64,000 nt of DNA from Vibrio echinoideorum (GTDB lineage Bacteria > Pseudomonadota > Gammaproteobacteria > Enterobacterales > Vibrionaceae), in contig NZ_AP025483.1 in NCBI RefSeq assembly GCF_024347455.1, positions 2,418,001 to 2,482,000 on the forward strand, written 5' to 3'. Each line of letters starts with the position of its first letter. The stretch's first letter is position 1. The translations under genes and the position numbers were made by a program. Below, in pieces: positions 26,007 through 34,687 of the stretch. A model generated the notes under the pieces. The model was not told the DNA's origin. It saw only the letters and a program-made list of their open reading frames with translations, and ran no database searches.

Positions 26007-26840
26007 TCAACGCATCTTAATGTACTGACCTGGGGTGTAACCGTTGGCTTTCTTAAAATGTCGATGAAAATGGCTTTGATCGTGAAAGCCACACTCTTGA
26101 GCAGTGTCCGAGATCGAATGCCCTTGCTTTAGCAACTTACGCGAAAGCCTGAGTCGGGATTGAATTTGATATGCATGTGGCGGAAGACCAAATTCTTTTT
26201 GAAAAGAGCGCACCAAGTGAAATGGGCTTAAAGCCGCAAGCTTCGACAATTCTTCCAATGACACATCCGCTTGTGGAAAATCGTCTAAAAACTCTTTCAC
26301 TAGAATAAGTTGCCGTTGAGTTTTTCCATCTAATTGAGGTTTAAGGCTCGATTTACCATGTCGGCTAATCAGTTTAACCAACATCCCGTACATTAGGGTT
26401 TCTCTTAGCAGGCGATTATCTGATTCATCAATCGTGTTGAAAACTAATCTGAGTTGATTGGCGAGTTCAGGATCTTCAACCACCGCTCTAGGGAAGTAAG
26501 GAGCCCCGTAGTTCGGTAGGTTAAGCTCTTGAGTGATCTTGGCAAGTTGATCTGGGAGAGGATACATGGCTCGATATGCCCAACCACCTTCAGTGGCAGA
26601 GTGACCGCTATGAACTTCGTCGGCATTGACCAGAATAATCGCATCTTGTGGTGCTATATGATGCCCGCCCGTTCGATAGAAACGCTGAGCGCCCTGCTCA
26701 ATAACACCAAGTGTGTAGCCCTCGTGGCTATGGCGCGAGAAGTTCTGCTTTTCGTATTCAGCATTAAGGGTTTCAAGGCCACCGAGCTCTTCTGTGATCT
26801 TATATTCGGCCTTTTCTTTAGAGCGTTTCTTGTTCTCCAT
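26007..26840 (-). CDS. AraC-family regulator upstream of azlCD
   Basis: 277 residues from ATG 26840; the open frame also has a TTG four codons earlier. N-terminal cupin sensor ('NFSRHSHEGYTLGVIEQGAQRFYRTGGHHIAPQDAIILVNADEVHSG') and C-terminal double HTH ('DVSLEELSKLAALSPFHLVRSFQKEFGLPPHAYQIQSRLRLSRKLLKQGHSISDTAQECGFHDQSHFHRHFKKANGYTPGQY' pattern). Gene order suggests that it controls azlCD. The effector is unknown. Confidence 0.87.
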   Translation of the reverse strand: MENKKRSKEKAEYKITEELGGLETLNAEYEKQNFSRHSHEGYTLGVIEQGAQRFYRTGGHHIAPQDAIILVNADEVHSGHSATEGGWAYRAMYPLPDQLAKITQELNLPNYGAPYFPRAVVEDPELANQLRLVFNTIDESDNRLLRETLMYGMLVKLISRHGKSSLKPQLDGKTQRQLILVKEFLDDFPQADVSLEELSKLAALSPFHLVRSFQKEFGLPPHAYQIQSRLRLSRKLLKQGHSISDTAQECGFHDQSHFHRHFKKANGYTPGQYIKMR

Positions 26841-27077
26841 AACAATTCCCAAGCCTGTTAATTATCGAGCGACTTATCAGTCTACTCTATAGGCTCTTTC
26901 AGCTTTTGTACAAAATTGCGCTTTTGTTTGTTAATTCTGTTTTTATCGTTGGCTTAATAACGCCTTCTAACTGGGAGGAAAGTCTTGGTCTATAACTAGT
27001 TGGCGAGAAATTGACAAATTAGTGGGGCAATCATGGCAATACTCTCTTCAAATCATCGGCAACAGATCTGATACACC

Positions 27078-27416
27078 ATGAAAAATACGCTAATCCTTTT
27101 CTTTTTCCTGAGCCTAACTGGGTGCACTCATAACCAATCAAAAGCACTGAGCATGAACTCCTCGCCAGTCAATACGTACCCTCAATCCATGTCGAACCTG
27201 CAACTGTGCGACACCTTGTATTACGGGCGATCAAGCAACCAGACACTCGCAGCAATTGGCAGTGAGTTTAATCGAAGAGGATTATCAAAACATTGGTGTG
27301 ATACCGAAACCAACAAGCTCTATCTAACAAAGACGATTGATTGGGTTGCTGACCAAGTAGAAGACAAAGAAGATTCGGAGGAAGAAGCGTCTGCCGTTGT
27401 GTTGCCTGCGAATTAA
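27078..27416 (+). CDS. Small putative lipoprotein
   Basis: 112 residues. Lipobox L-T-G-C at residues 13-16 after a Phe/Leu-rich signal. The middle has two Cys (LQLCDTLYYGR and SKHWCDTET) likely to form a disulfide in the periplasm, and the tail is acidic (DQVEDKEDSEEEAS). I recognise no named family. The 'LCDTLYYGRSS...NRRGLSKHWCDT' layout recurs in uncharacterised Vibrio lipoproteins, from memory only. Confidence 0.62.
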   Translation: MKNTLILFFFLSLTGCTHNQSKALSMNSSPVNTYPQSMSNLQLCDTLYYGRSSNQTLAAIGSEFNRRGLSKHWCDTETNKLYLTKTIDWVADQVEDKEDSEEEASAVVLPAN

Positions 27417-27458
27417 ATGAGGCAATGATAGATAAACGTCTGTTCGCACTTAATGATC

Positions 27459-28367
27459 TCACTTGCTTAGGTAATTAAGTGACCTATTTTTACTCAAAAA
27501 ATCCCAAGTTAACCTGGCTGCGTTCGAAGAAAAACAACCGCTTCTTTTCGCTACACAAATATTACGAGGGTACTCGGGCGCAAGAGGAATAACATTTACG
27601 CCGGGATGAGATTCTGGAACGGCAAGCTCTGCAACAATAGAAACACCTAAGCCCGCTCTAATCAAAGCAAGTATCGAGGTCAATTGAACAATGGTGTGTT
27701 TTTCTTTAAGGCGAGATTTTGATAGCTTAAACCATTCTCTAATGAGCGCCTCGCTGCCCCCTTTACTCAGTATAAAATCTCGATCTTCGATATCCACAGC
27801 CGACAAAACTGGCAACTGGGATAAAGGGTCATCTTCATGAACTAAAGCCACCATACGGTCAGTAAAGACTGGGATGATATCTAGATCCAAATACTCTTTA
27901 TCAACCGCGATTGCAAAATCTACGCGCCCCTCTCGCAATGCTAATAATGCTCCTTCGTCAGTAAACTCGCTTATTTCAATTTTAACTTGAGGTAAGTGTT
28001 GGCTGATCGCATGAATTAGGCTGGGTAAAATATGTGTGGAAGCGGATGCGCCAAAAGAAGCCACTTTCACCTGTCCAGCCCCATCTTTTTGAATAAGTCG
28101 AAGCTGTCTCAATAACACCCCTCCCTGCAACTCCTGCTGTTTCGCGAACTCAGCAATCAACCTCCCTTCCTCTGTTAACAATAAGGGACGACTGTCTCTT
28201 CGGACTAAAGCGAAACCTAACACATCTTCAGCACGTCGAAGAGCTTTGCTCGCAGCAGGTTGGCTGACTCCTAATACCAGAGCGGCATCAGTGATACTTC
28301 CGAGCGCTAGTAGCTGCAGAAGTAATTTGGGAACTAATGATGGGATGCTTTCCAAGTCTTCAACCAT
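27459..28367 (-). CDS. LysR-family regulator divergent from a LysE exporter
   Basis: 302 residues. HTH at the N-terminus ('LLLQLLALGSITDAALVLGVSQPAASKALRRAEDVLGFALVRRDSRPLLLTEEGRLIAEFA') and effector domain ('AGQVKVASFGASASTHILPSLIHAISQHLPQVKIEISEFTDEGALLALREGRVDFAIAV'). It is divergent from the LysE-type gene at 28458 with 90 bases between, the usual arrangement for a regulator of an amino-acid exporter. Confidence 0.87.
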   Translation of the reverse strand: MVEDLESIPSLVPKLLLQLLALGSITDAALVLGVSQPAASKALRRAEDVLGFALVRRDSRPLLLTEEGRLIAEFAKQQELQGGVLLRQLRLIQKDGAGQVKVASFGASASTHILPSLIHAISQHLPQVKIEISEFTDEGALLALREGRVDFAIAVDKEYLDLDIIPVFTDRMVALVHEDDPLSQLPVLSAVDIEDRDFILSKGGSEALIREWFKLSKSRLKEKHTIVQLTSILALIRAGLGVSIVAELAVPESHPGVNVIPLAPEYPRNICVAKRSGCFSSNAARLTWDFLSKNRSLNYLSK

Positions 28368-28457
28368 TTATATAACCTCAGGTTATTTTGATATCTACCT
28401 CTATGCTAGCAGACTACTTTTTCCGAAAAATAGATACCAGTCACCCGGAGAAAACAA

Positions 28458-29090
28458 ATGACTATAGAAACATGGCTAACCTTCTGCCTCGCTTCACTTA
28501 TCTTAACCATGACGCCAGGTCCCAGCATTTTGTTGGGCGTCATTCATTCAATGAAATATGGCGTTAATAAAGCTATTTTTACGGCACTAGGCGATATCTC
28601 AGCAAACTTCATACAGATGATCATTGTTGCAGTTGGACTTGGCATCATAATGTCAACGTCTGAACTAGCGTTCGCCGTTATCAAGTGGCTTGGAGTCACA
28701 ACATTGCTGTATATGGGTATCAAGATGTTGCGTGATAAACCTGAGTGTGATGCACAAATAACCACCAATTCACCCACCGCGATTTCAGGCCACAGACTCT
28801 ATTTAAGTGGTTTCTTCGTTGCAGCGGGTAACCCCAAAGCGATTGTCTTTTTCACTGCATTCTTCCCCCAGTTCATAGACCCAACCAAGCCTCTGTTATC
28901 ACAAATGTTGGTGATGTGCCCCACAATGGCAGTGTTGGATTTTACGTGGGTGATGATTTACGCCATCTCTGCCAAGAAGCTTCTTGGGTTTATGCAAGAT
29001 CACCCAACGTACCTGAATAAAATCGGTGGCTCAGCGCTTTTAACTGCAGCCATCGTACTCGCAGTAACAAGTCACAGCTCCAACCTATAG
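28458..29090 (+). CDS. LysE/RhtB-family exporter
   Basis: 210 residues, six membrane helices, with 'LTMTPGPSILLGVIHSMKYGVNKAIFTALGDISAN' at the N-terminus and 'AAGNPKAIVFFTAFFPQFIDPT' in the middle, both hallmark motifs. Preceded by ACCCGGAGAAAACAA, a reasonable ribosome site. Probably regulated by the divergent LysR protein. Substrate unknown. Confidence 0.9.
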   Translation: MTIETWLTFCLASLILTMTPGPSILLGVIHSMKYGVNKAIFTALGDISANFIQMIIVAVGLGIIMSTSELAFAVIKWLGVTTLLYMGIKMLRDKPECDAQITTNSPTAISGHRLYLSGFFVAAGNPKAIVFFTAFFPQFIDPTKPLLSQMLVMCPTMAVLDFTWVMIYAISAKKLLGFMQDHPTYLNKIGGSALLTAAIVLAVTSHSSNL

Positions 29091-29343
29091 TCGAGCCTGT
29101 AAAGGAAAAAACAATAAATTGAGTTTCATTCGAGGGGAAAAATCGTCTGCTGTAACGCTACCTGCGGATTAATCGGATAAGTATTGTTAACGTCCTTAAA
29201 TACGCTAACAGTACTTCTGGCAATAAAACTGGAGCAAACTAATTGATCTGCATGCCTTTGCTCACATCAATATGCATTTGCATTGATAAATGTTAACAAT
29301 TGGTTAATTATCCATATCCATTATTACTATAAGGAAATAACCA

Positions 29344-30105
29344 ATGAAATGGATACTTGTTGCATTCGTCAGTGTTTTCTCTGTGTTCACATACGCAAAA
29401 GATTGGAAACAAATTCGCTTTACTGTTGAAGGGGCCTACCCACCGTTCAGTTGGACAACGCAAGATGGTGAATTAGAGGGGTTTGAAGTCGATTTAGCCA
29501 ACGCCTTGTGTATCGAATTAGAAGTAAAATGTATCATCTCAAAAACTGATTGGGACGGTATTATCCCATCACTTTTAAGCCGTAAAAACGATGCAATTAT
29601 AGCGGCTATGACCATTACCGAAGAACGTGAAAAGAAAGTTAATTTCACTATGCCTTACGCTAAAGTTCCCACTCGTTTTGTCATGGAAAAGGGGCGTGAA
29701 ATCAATATGGATGACGGCAGCTTAAATGAACTAACAATTGGGGTTCAACGAGCAACTATTGGTGACAAGTACCTTTCTGAGATCTATCCAGATGTAGATA
29801 TCAAACGTTACGGCTCATTCGATGAAGCCTTTACCGATTTACTCAACGGCCGCTTAGATAGCGTGTTTGGTGGTTCAATGGGGCTCAACGCAGGCTTTCT
29901 TGAAACGGATCAGGGTAAGGACTATCACTTTACAGGCCCTAAATTTACAGAAGAGAAGTGGTTTGGTCGTGGTATTGGAGTCGCTGTTAGAAAACAAGAT
30001 GACGAATTAAAAGATCTTATCGATAGTGGAATACAAAGACTGATCGACAATGGTCAACATCAAAAAATCGCAAGTAAATACTTTTCATACAGCATTTACG
30101 AGTAG
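29344..30105 (+). CDS. Periplasmic amino-acid-binding protein (SBP family 3)
   Basis: 253 residues with a signal peptide (MKWILVAFVSVFSVFTYA, cut near residue 18). The family-3 signature is present: 'FTVEGAYPPFSWTTQDGELEGFEVDLANALCIELEVKCIISKTDWDGIIPSLLSRKNDAIIAAMTITEEREKKVNFTMPY' pattern, close to LAO/histidine-binding proteins, with Arg in 'ITEEREK' and Asp in 'DEAFTDLLNGRLDSVFG' for the ligand amino acid. No permease or ATPase gene is next to it, so it is an orphan binding protein whose transporter is elsewhere. The 250-base upstream region has a palindromic ATCAAT...ATTGAT element near 29266-29287. A bidirectional terminator follows. Confidence 0.85.
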   Translation: MKWILVAFVSVFSVFTYAKDWKQIRFTVEGAYPPFSWTTQDGELEGFEVDLANALCIELEVKCIISKTDWDGIIPSLLSRKNDAIIAAMTITEEREKKVNFTMPYAKVPTRFVMEKGREINMDDGSLNELTIGVQRATIGDKYLSEIYPDVDIKRYGSFDEAFTDLLNGRLDSVFGGSMGLNAGFLETDQGKDYHFTGPKFTEEKWFGRGIGVAVRKQDDELKDLIDSGIQRLIDNGQHQKIASKYFSYSIYE

Positions 30106-30171
30106 GCTGATGTACAGAGTGAACACCACCAATCACGAACTGTTGTTCACTTTTTGAAAGTTTCAGATAGC

Positions 30172-30200
30172 AAAAAGCCGCTCATTAAGAGCGGCTTTTT
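30172..30200. terminator. Bidirectional terminator between the binding protein and ffs
   Basis: AAAAAGCCGCTC / GAGCGGCTTTTT, 12-bp stem with a 5-base loop and T runs on both strands. It ends the plus-strand binding-protein transcript and the minus-strand SRP RNA. Confidence 0.9.
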
Positions 30201-30204
30201 TAAG

Positions 30205-30310
30205 GGGTGGGAACCCAGCCACATCCCGGCACACAAGTCACTCGCTGCGGCTGCTCCCTTCCAGGCCTGACCGAGTTCACGAGTTATTGTTGCGGGAGGA
30301 CCAGGCCCCC
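30205..30310 (-). ncRNA. ffs: 4.5S RNA of the signal recognition particle
   Basis: About 106 bases on the minus strand. It starts GGGGGCCTGGTCCTCCCGCA and contains the invariant SRP core: GTCAGGCCTGGAAGGGAGCA with the 'GGAAGGGAGCAGCC' tetraloop/asymmetric-loop region, followed by 'TGTGTGCCGGGATGT' on the return strand. The ends pair as GGGGG...CCC with G-U pairs. It binds Ffh to target nascent membrane proteins. The gene neighbourhood (atl, ybaY, tesB) is the same as in enterics. Length and hairpin match small bacterial SRP RNA; the exact 3' end is approximate. Confidence 0.93.
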
Positions 30311-30502
30311 ATAGATTCGTTTTCTAAGAGGCTTGCCTCAAAGAGTGATTGGATTATTAAGCATCACAGCAACCATTGCAAGCCCTTCCACCCTATTTTT
30401 GAACAATTGCTGTCTAAGTGCTTATCCTTTATTCAAACCACTAGAAAATCGCAGGTAAATTCACCATTTACCTGCATTTGTAAGGTTCGGGTTATCTACG
30501 TA

Positions 30503-31246
30503 CTAGATATCGATGTCTTCGTTATCTTCTGTACGAATGATGTAGTCTGTCATCCACGCGGTGCCTAATAGACATAACCACACCACAAAGACTGGACTAG
30601 GCACTTCGATGCTTGGGGTAATCACCAGTGCCGCAAAACCAACCGTCGGCAATGTCCAACACAATAATTTATTCCAGCGGAAGGTTTTCAAGCGCGTCAG
30701 TGTTTCCATCGATGCCATGATGCCCGTTACACACAAAGCAACCAAAGCGGCATAAGGTAAATCGGCCATCCATAATGGAAGTATCAAGCCTAATGACCAC
30801 CAGCTGTGTCGGCTGGCTGGTTTAAGGTGATTCGCTGCCCACCAAATCACAATGATCGACAAAGTCTGTAGTGTGGTAATCCAGGGAGCGCCATCAAGCT
30901 TACCTGCTGACTGCGTGACCATAATCCCGACTTGCAAAGTTGCTACAATCAAGCCAGAAATAATCACGACGGATAAACTACTGCGTTTTGAAAAGACCAC
31001 CATAAGCAGTGGGAATAATACCCACGCACTGACAGACAGCGTGATGGGTTGTAAAGGCAGGGTTAAACCATAGGCAGTCATGGATGCGAGCAAAGCTAAC
31101 CCTGCGATGCCTCCCTGCGGTAAAATCCATAAAGCAGGAATAACCATTGCAAGCACTGGGATATCTCCCTCACTTAAACTGATTGCTCTCGCGCAAACAA
31201 CCGCTAATAATGTGGTTATCAAGAACTGAAACGTTGAAAATACCAT
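30503..31246 (-). CDS. Polytopic membrane protein, function unknown
   Basis: 247 residues with about seven or eight hydrophobic helices and a short acidic C-terminus (TEDNEDIDI). A strong ribosome site, AAGGAGAGGGCT, precedes the ATG. It is divergent from atl with 51 bases between and upstream of ffs. No family was recognised by eye. It seems to be a lineage-specific insert in the conserved tesB-ybaY-atl-ffs neighbourhood. Confidence 0.65.
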   Translation of the reverse strand: MVFSTFQFLITTLLAVVCARAISLSEGDIPVLAMVIPALWILPQGGIAGLALLASMTAYGLTLPLQPITLSVSAWVLFPLLMVVFSKRSSLSVVIISGLIVATLQVGIMVTQSAGKLDGAPWITTLQTLSIIVIWWAANHLKPASRHSWWSLGLILPLWMADLPYAALVALCVTGIMASMETLTRLKTFRWNKLLCWTLPTVGFAALVITPSIEVPSPVFVVWLCLLGTAWMTDYIIRTEDNEDIDI

Positions 31247-31297
31247 AGCCCTCTCCTTCTACCGATCCGTGGTATTAATGAACTAGGAACTTTTAGT

Positions 31298-31600
31298 ATG
31301 GACCAATTTTTGCTCCAAATCTTTGCTGTGATTCACCAAATTCCATATGGGAAAGTAACAACTTATGGAGACATAGCACGTTTTTCAGGTTTTCCGGGCT
31401 ATGCACGACATGTAGGTAGAGCATTAGGCAACTTGCCTGAAGGAAGTAAACTACCTTGGTATAGAGTGATTAACAGCAAAGGTGAGATCTCTTTGAAGGG
31501 TGATTCGTTTGATCGCCAAAAGAAGCATCTGGTCGAAGAAGGGGTTGAAGTGAGTGACGCAGGAAAGGTAAAACTCAGAATATACAAATGGCAGCCCTAG
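31298..31600 (+). CDS. atl: Alkyltransferase-like DNA repair protein (Atl/YbaZ)
   Basis: 100 residues matching the DNA-binding domain of O6-alkylguanine-DNA alkyltransferase: 'IPYGKVTTYGDIARFSGFPGYARHVGRALGNLPEG'. The active-site PCHR of MGMT is PWYR here (W54 in place of Cys), so the protein binds O6-alkylguanine without dealkylating it and flags the lesion for nucleotide excision repair. AGGAACTTTTAGT precedes the ATG. Neighbouring ybaY, tesB and ffs match the enteric order. Confidence 0.93.
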   Translation: MDQFLLQIFAVIHQIPYGKVTTYGDIARFSGFPGYARHVGRALGNLPEGSKLPWYRVINSKGEISLKGDSFDRQKKHLVEEGVEVSDAGKVKLRIYKWQP

Positions 31601-31634
31601 AGCTGCCATCAATTACATAACTAGTGAATAAGCC

Positions 31635-31666
31635 CATCAGCTCATCAGCTCATCAGCTCATCAGCT
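31635..31666. repeat. Octanucleotide tandem repeat (CATCAGCT)x4
   Basis: Four perfect 8-bp copies just after the atl stop codon, between convergent atl and ybaY. It is likely a slippage-prone repeat in a 3' untranslated region. Confidence 0.9.
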
Positions 31667-31700
31667 AATCAAGATGCCTTGATATGGCGTCCATTCCTAG

Positions 31701-32141
31701 TTAACGAACACCAACCAAGCGCAAGTCTGCTTGTTGCGTGTTTTCTACATCAGTAATTACTGACTTAATAGTGTCAGTAGTGAAGCGCAATTTACCGTCA
31801 ACGTGAATCGTTGCGCGCATGTTGTAACGGTGGTTAGCTTTAATCTTGTTGTTGTCGTAGCTCAGCTCGAATGCGAACGGAACTTGCTTACCGTCAGTGG
31901 TGAACTCTTGAGTTGCGATAACCGTCGATGGTGCGTCAGCCAGTGAGATGTCTTCTAGCGTAACAGTCACCACGGCATTCTCTGGCAATGCAATTCTTTC
32001 ACGGTAGCTTACTGTTCCTGAAATCACTTGAGTGTTCTCTGCAACCACTTCCTGAGAAGCGTTCGTTTCTGATGTTGCTTGGCAACCAACAAGTAGGCCA
32101 AACGATACTAAAGACGTAATAAGAATTAGAGCCTTTTTCAT
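31701..32141 (-). CDS. ybaY: YbaY-family lipoprotein
   Basis: 146 residues from ATG 32141 (a TTG two codons upstream is less likely). Lipobox L-V-G-C near residue 20. The mature domain ('VISGTVSYRERIALPENAVVTVTLEDISLADAPSTVIATQEFTTDGKQVPFAFELSYD') is the YbaY beta-sandwich typical of DUF4156/YbaY-like, which carries an N-terminal 'SYRERIALP' motif. Its gene lies beside tesB and atl, as in E. coli. Function unknown; the protein is probably anchored in the outer membrane. Confidence 0.85.
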   Translation of the reverse strand: MKKALILITSLVSFGLLVGCQATSETNASQEVVAENTQVISGTVSYRERIALPENAVVTVTLEDISLADAPSTVIATQEFTTDGKQVPFAFELSYDNNKIKANHRYNMRATIHVDGKLRFTTDTIKSVITDVENTQQADLRLVGVR

Positions 32142-32309
32142 ATTCAATTTCTCTCAACATGTTTGCCGGACTCGGCAAATCTACCCACCAATTATAAGAG
32201 AGCTTTCATATTCTGTCTTGAAACCCTATGATTTATTGACAGATATCTGACTAAGCTAAATGATTAACACAATAATCTGACATCCATTTTACCAAGAGGC
32301 ATGCTGGCG

Positions 32310-33170
32310 ATGAGTCAACCTTTACAAGAATTATTAAGTTTACTTCAGCTAGAGAAGCTGGAAGAAGGTCTGTTCCGCGGGCAAAGTGAGAACCTAGGTC
32401 TACCACAGGTTTATGGTGGTCAAGTATTAGGGCAAGCGCTTTCTGCTGCTCGTTATACCGTTCAAGATGACCGTAGTGTGCACTCGTTTCATAGTTACTT
32501 TCTATTTCCTGGCGATCCTGAAAAGCCAATTATTTACGATGTTGAGAACCTAAGAGATGGACGAAGCTTCAGCACACGTCGTGTTAAAGCGATTCAAAAT
32601 GGCCGCCCTATTTTCTATCTCACGGCTTCTTATCACGGTGATGCTCCAGGCTTTGAGCACCAGATTTCAATGCCTGATATTCCTGGGCCAGAGAACTTTG
32701 CATCTGAAACCGAGTTAGCGAGCCACATTGCGGAGTTCCTACCAGAGAAACTGCGTAAAACCTTCTGTGGTGAAAAGCCGATTGAGATGCGCCCTGTGAC
32801 TGTCGTGAATCCGCTCAATCCTAAGAAGGCGGAAGCGAAGCAGTACCTTTGGGTAAGAGCAAATGGCGCAATGCCAGACAACCAATTGATTCACCAATAT
32901 TTGCTGGCTTACGCGTCCGATTGGGGATTCTTGGTGACAGCACTTCACCCACATGAAGTGTCAATCATGACGCCCAACTTCCAAGTGGCGACGATTGACC
33001 ACTCAATCTGGTTCCACCGCCCGTTCAAAATGGATGAATGGCTGCTATATGCGATTGAAAGCCCGACCGCGGCCAACACTCGCGGCTTAGTACGTGGTGA
33101 GATTTACAACCAAAAAGGTGAGCTAGTCGCGACAGCCGTTCAAGAAGGTGTGATGCGCTTTACCAAGTAA
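32310..33170 (+). CDS. tesB: Acyl-CoA thioesterase II
   Basis: 286 residues from ATG 32310, where the family N-terminus ([24 protein letters not shown]) begins. Double hot-dog fold: first half '[19 protein letters not shown]...[13 protein letters not shown]' and second half '[21 protein letters not shown]...[13 protein letters not shown]' with the catalytic D/T/Q-type residues of TesB. It hydrolyses medium- and long-chain acyl-CoA in the cytoplasm. Divergent from ybaY with 168 bases between. A perfect terminator follows. Confidence 0.93.
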   Translation: MSQPLQELLSLLQLEKLEEGLFRGQSENLGLPQVYGGQVLGQALSAARYTVQDDRSVHSFHSYFLFPGDPEKPIIYDVENLRDGRSFSTRRVKAIQNGRPIFYLTASYHGDAPGFEHQISMPDIPGPENFASETELASHIAEFLPEKLRKTFCGEKPIEMRPVTVVNPLNPKKAEAKQYLWVRANGAMPDNQLIHQYLLAYASDWGFLVTALHPHEVSIMTPNFQVATIDHSIWFHRPFKMDEWLLYAIESPTAANTRGLVRGEIYNQKGELVATAVQEGVMRFTK

Positions 33171-33253
33171 CGAGCAAACACTTTTTATAACTATGAGCAT
33201 TTTTTAAAAGCGACGTACATTTTTAGAAACGGCGAACAAGCACGTTCAAACCC

Positions 33254-33286
33254 AAAAGGGGCTAGGTATCATACCTAGCCCCTTTT
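33254..33286. terminator. Bidirectional terminator after tesB
   Basis: AAAAGGGGCTAGGTA / TACCTAGCCCCTTTT, a 15-bp perfect stem with a tight loop and a T run, between two convergent genes. Confidence 0.93.
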
Positions 33287-33328
33287 TAGTAACGCTGACG
33301 AAAGAACGTCACACAAAAACAGTAAAGT

Positions 33329-33994
33329 CTATTCAACCTCTAACGTCGGCTCGAATTCACTCTGTACTCGCATTTTAATGCCATCTCCAGCGTCTCGCAG
33401 TAGATTAAATGGTGATAGCACCACCCCTTTCACCGCACCTTCTGCCGCTCCCTGAGCTAACTCTCTACTCTTATCGGCTAGCAAATTAGCTTGCACCAAA
33501 ATATCAGGCACTTCAGCTCTAAGCATTTCGGATTCAGTGACAATCACTGGAATGGTTTGCTCTCGATAAGATTTACTTTCAGCGAGCATTGGCGGCATTA
33601 CATCGACACGGTATCGTTTTAATTCTGTCAATGTTGGGGGAATAACATCGGTTCTGACCTGCTCGACTTCCGTTCGGACATTTTTCACTTCATCTAATAT
33701 CGCAGGGATTTTGTTGTCGACCGATGAAACGGTTTGATTCACGTCATCGATCGTCTTTCTGACCTCTTCGACTGTGTTCAGAACTTGAGGAGCAAGCTCA
33801 CTAACATGTTCAGCAAATGCTAGCAGCTCTTCCACTTTTAGCCCTTTCGTGAGACCGGATAAATCTTCGATAACCTGCGGATAAGTATCGACGATCTCCC
33901 CTACTTTATTAGTAAACGAATAGATGGTGTAGCCCAAGTAAAAAATGGCGACCGCTAATACCAATTGGATCGCGGTAGATACTTTTGCAAACAT
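33329..33994 (-). CDS. Membrane-anchored coiled-coil protein, function unknown
   Basis: 221 residues. One N-terminal hydrophobic helix (residues 8-27) followed by a long heptad-rich region ('VSELAPQVLNTVEEVRKTIDDVNQTVSSVDNKIPAILDEVKNVRTEVEQVRTDVIPPTLTELKRYRVDVMPPML'). Pro-containing 'VIPPTL', 'VMPPML' and 'TIPVIV' breaks recur about every 18 residues, which suggests an extended rod of stacked helices projecting into the periplasm. The C-terminal 'GAAEGAVKGVVLSPFNLLRDAG' is a conserved-looking module. AAAAGGATTATTC precedes the ATG. No named family recognised. Confidence 0.62.
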   Translation of the reverse strand: MFAKVSTAIQLVLAVAIFYLGYTIYSFTNKVGEIVDTYPQVIEDLSGLTKGLKVEELLAFAEHVSELAPQVLNTVEEVRKTIDDVNQTVSSVDNKIPAILDEVKNVRTEVEQVRTDVIPPTLTELKRYRVDVMPPMLAESKSYREQTIPVIVTESEMLRAEVPDILVQANLLADKSRELAQGAAEGAVKGVVLSPFNLLRDAGDGIKMRVQSEFEPTLEVE

Positions 33995-34084
33995 GAATAA
34001 TCCTTTTCTTTTATCGCAGAGGCGAGATCTAAACTGAGAAGATAGTTAAACTGAAACGATAGGTAGCCTAAGATTAGTTTGAGC

Positions 34085-34558
34085 TTAAAGCGGCAGTGCT
34101 GTTGTGTACTTCAATGGTTCCATCGCAAATGTCGAGGTCACATTAGAGATACCGTCAATGCTATTCACCAAGCGCTTGTAGAAATCATCAAAGCACTTCA
34201 TGTCTTTCACCTGAACCTTCATCATATAGTCATATTCGCCAGCCATGCGATAGAACTCCATCACTTCTGGAAACTCCGACACAGTATTCACAAAACGACC
34301 ATACCACTCGTGAGAATGATCACTGGTTTTAATCAATACGAACGCGGTAAAAGAAAGATCGAGCTTTTCTGGGTTCAACAGCGCGACTCTTTTCTCAATA
34401 ATGCCGTTCTCTTCGAGGCGCTTAAGCCTTTTCCAGCAAGGCGTTGTGGTGAGATTGACCGCTTCAGAAATGTCATTCAATGACAGGGTGCTGTCTTCTT
34501 GCAGTAATCCTAATATTTTTTTATCTACGGCATCTATCACACTTTCACCAAATCGCAT
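34085..34558 (-). CDS. decR: DecR (YbaO), Lrp/AsnC-family cysteine-detoxification regulator
   Basis: 157 residues. The Lrp-type HTH ('[39 protein letters not shown]') and the RAM ligand-binding domain ('[51 protein letters not shown]') are very close to E. coli DecR as I recall it, including the invariant '[13 protein letters not shown]' and '[14 protein letters not shown]'-like ends. DecR induces cysteine degradation when cysteine is in excess. The gene is divergent from a PLP cysteine-synthase-family enzyme, which fits that role. Confidence 0.9.
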   Translation of the reverse strand: MRFGESVIDAVDKKILGLLQEDSTLSLNDISEAVNLTTTPCWKRLKRLEENGIIEKRVALLNPEKLDLSFTAFVLIKTSDHSHEWYGRFVNTVSEFPEVMEFYRMAGEYDYMMKVQVKDMKCFDDFYKRLVNSIDGISNVTSTFAMEPLKYTTALPL

Positions 34559-34687
34559 TTAAAGAGAATTATTTTCTACAATTTAAGCAAAACAAAGCAA
34601 ATATGGCAAAGTTTTTCTCTCTGATTGTAGCTAAATTAGAGCCATACCAATTACAAAGAATTCCTACACTCGATCAGGAGAACGCTT

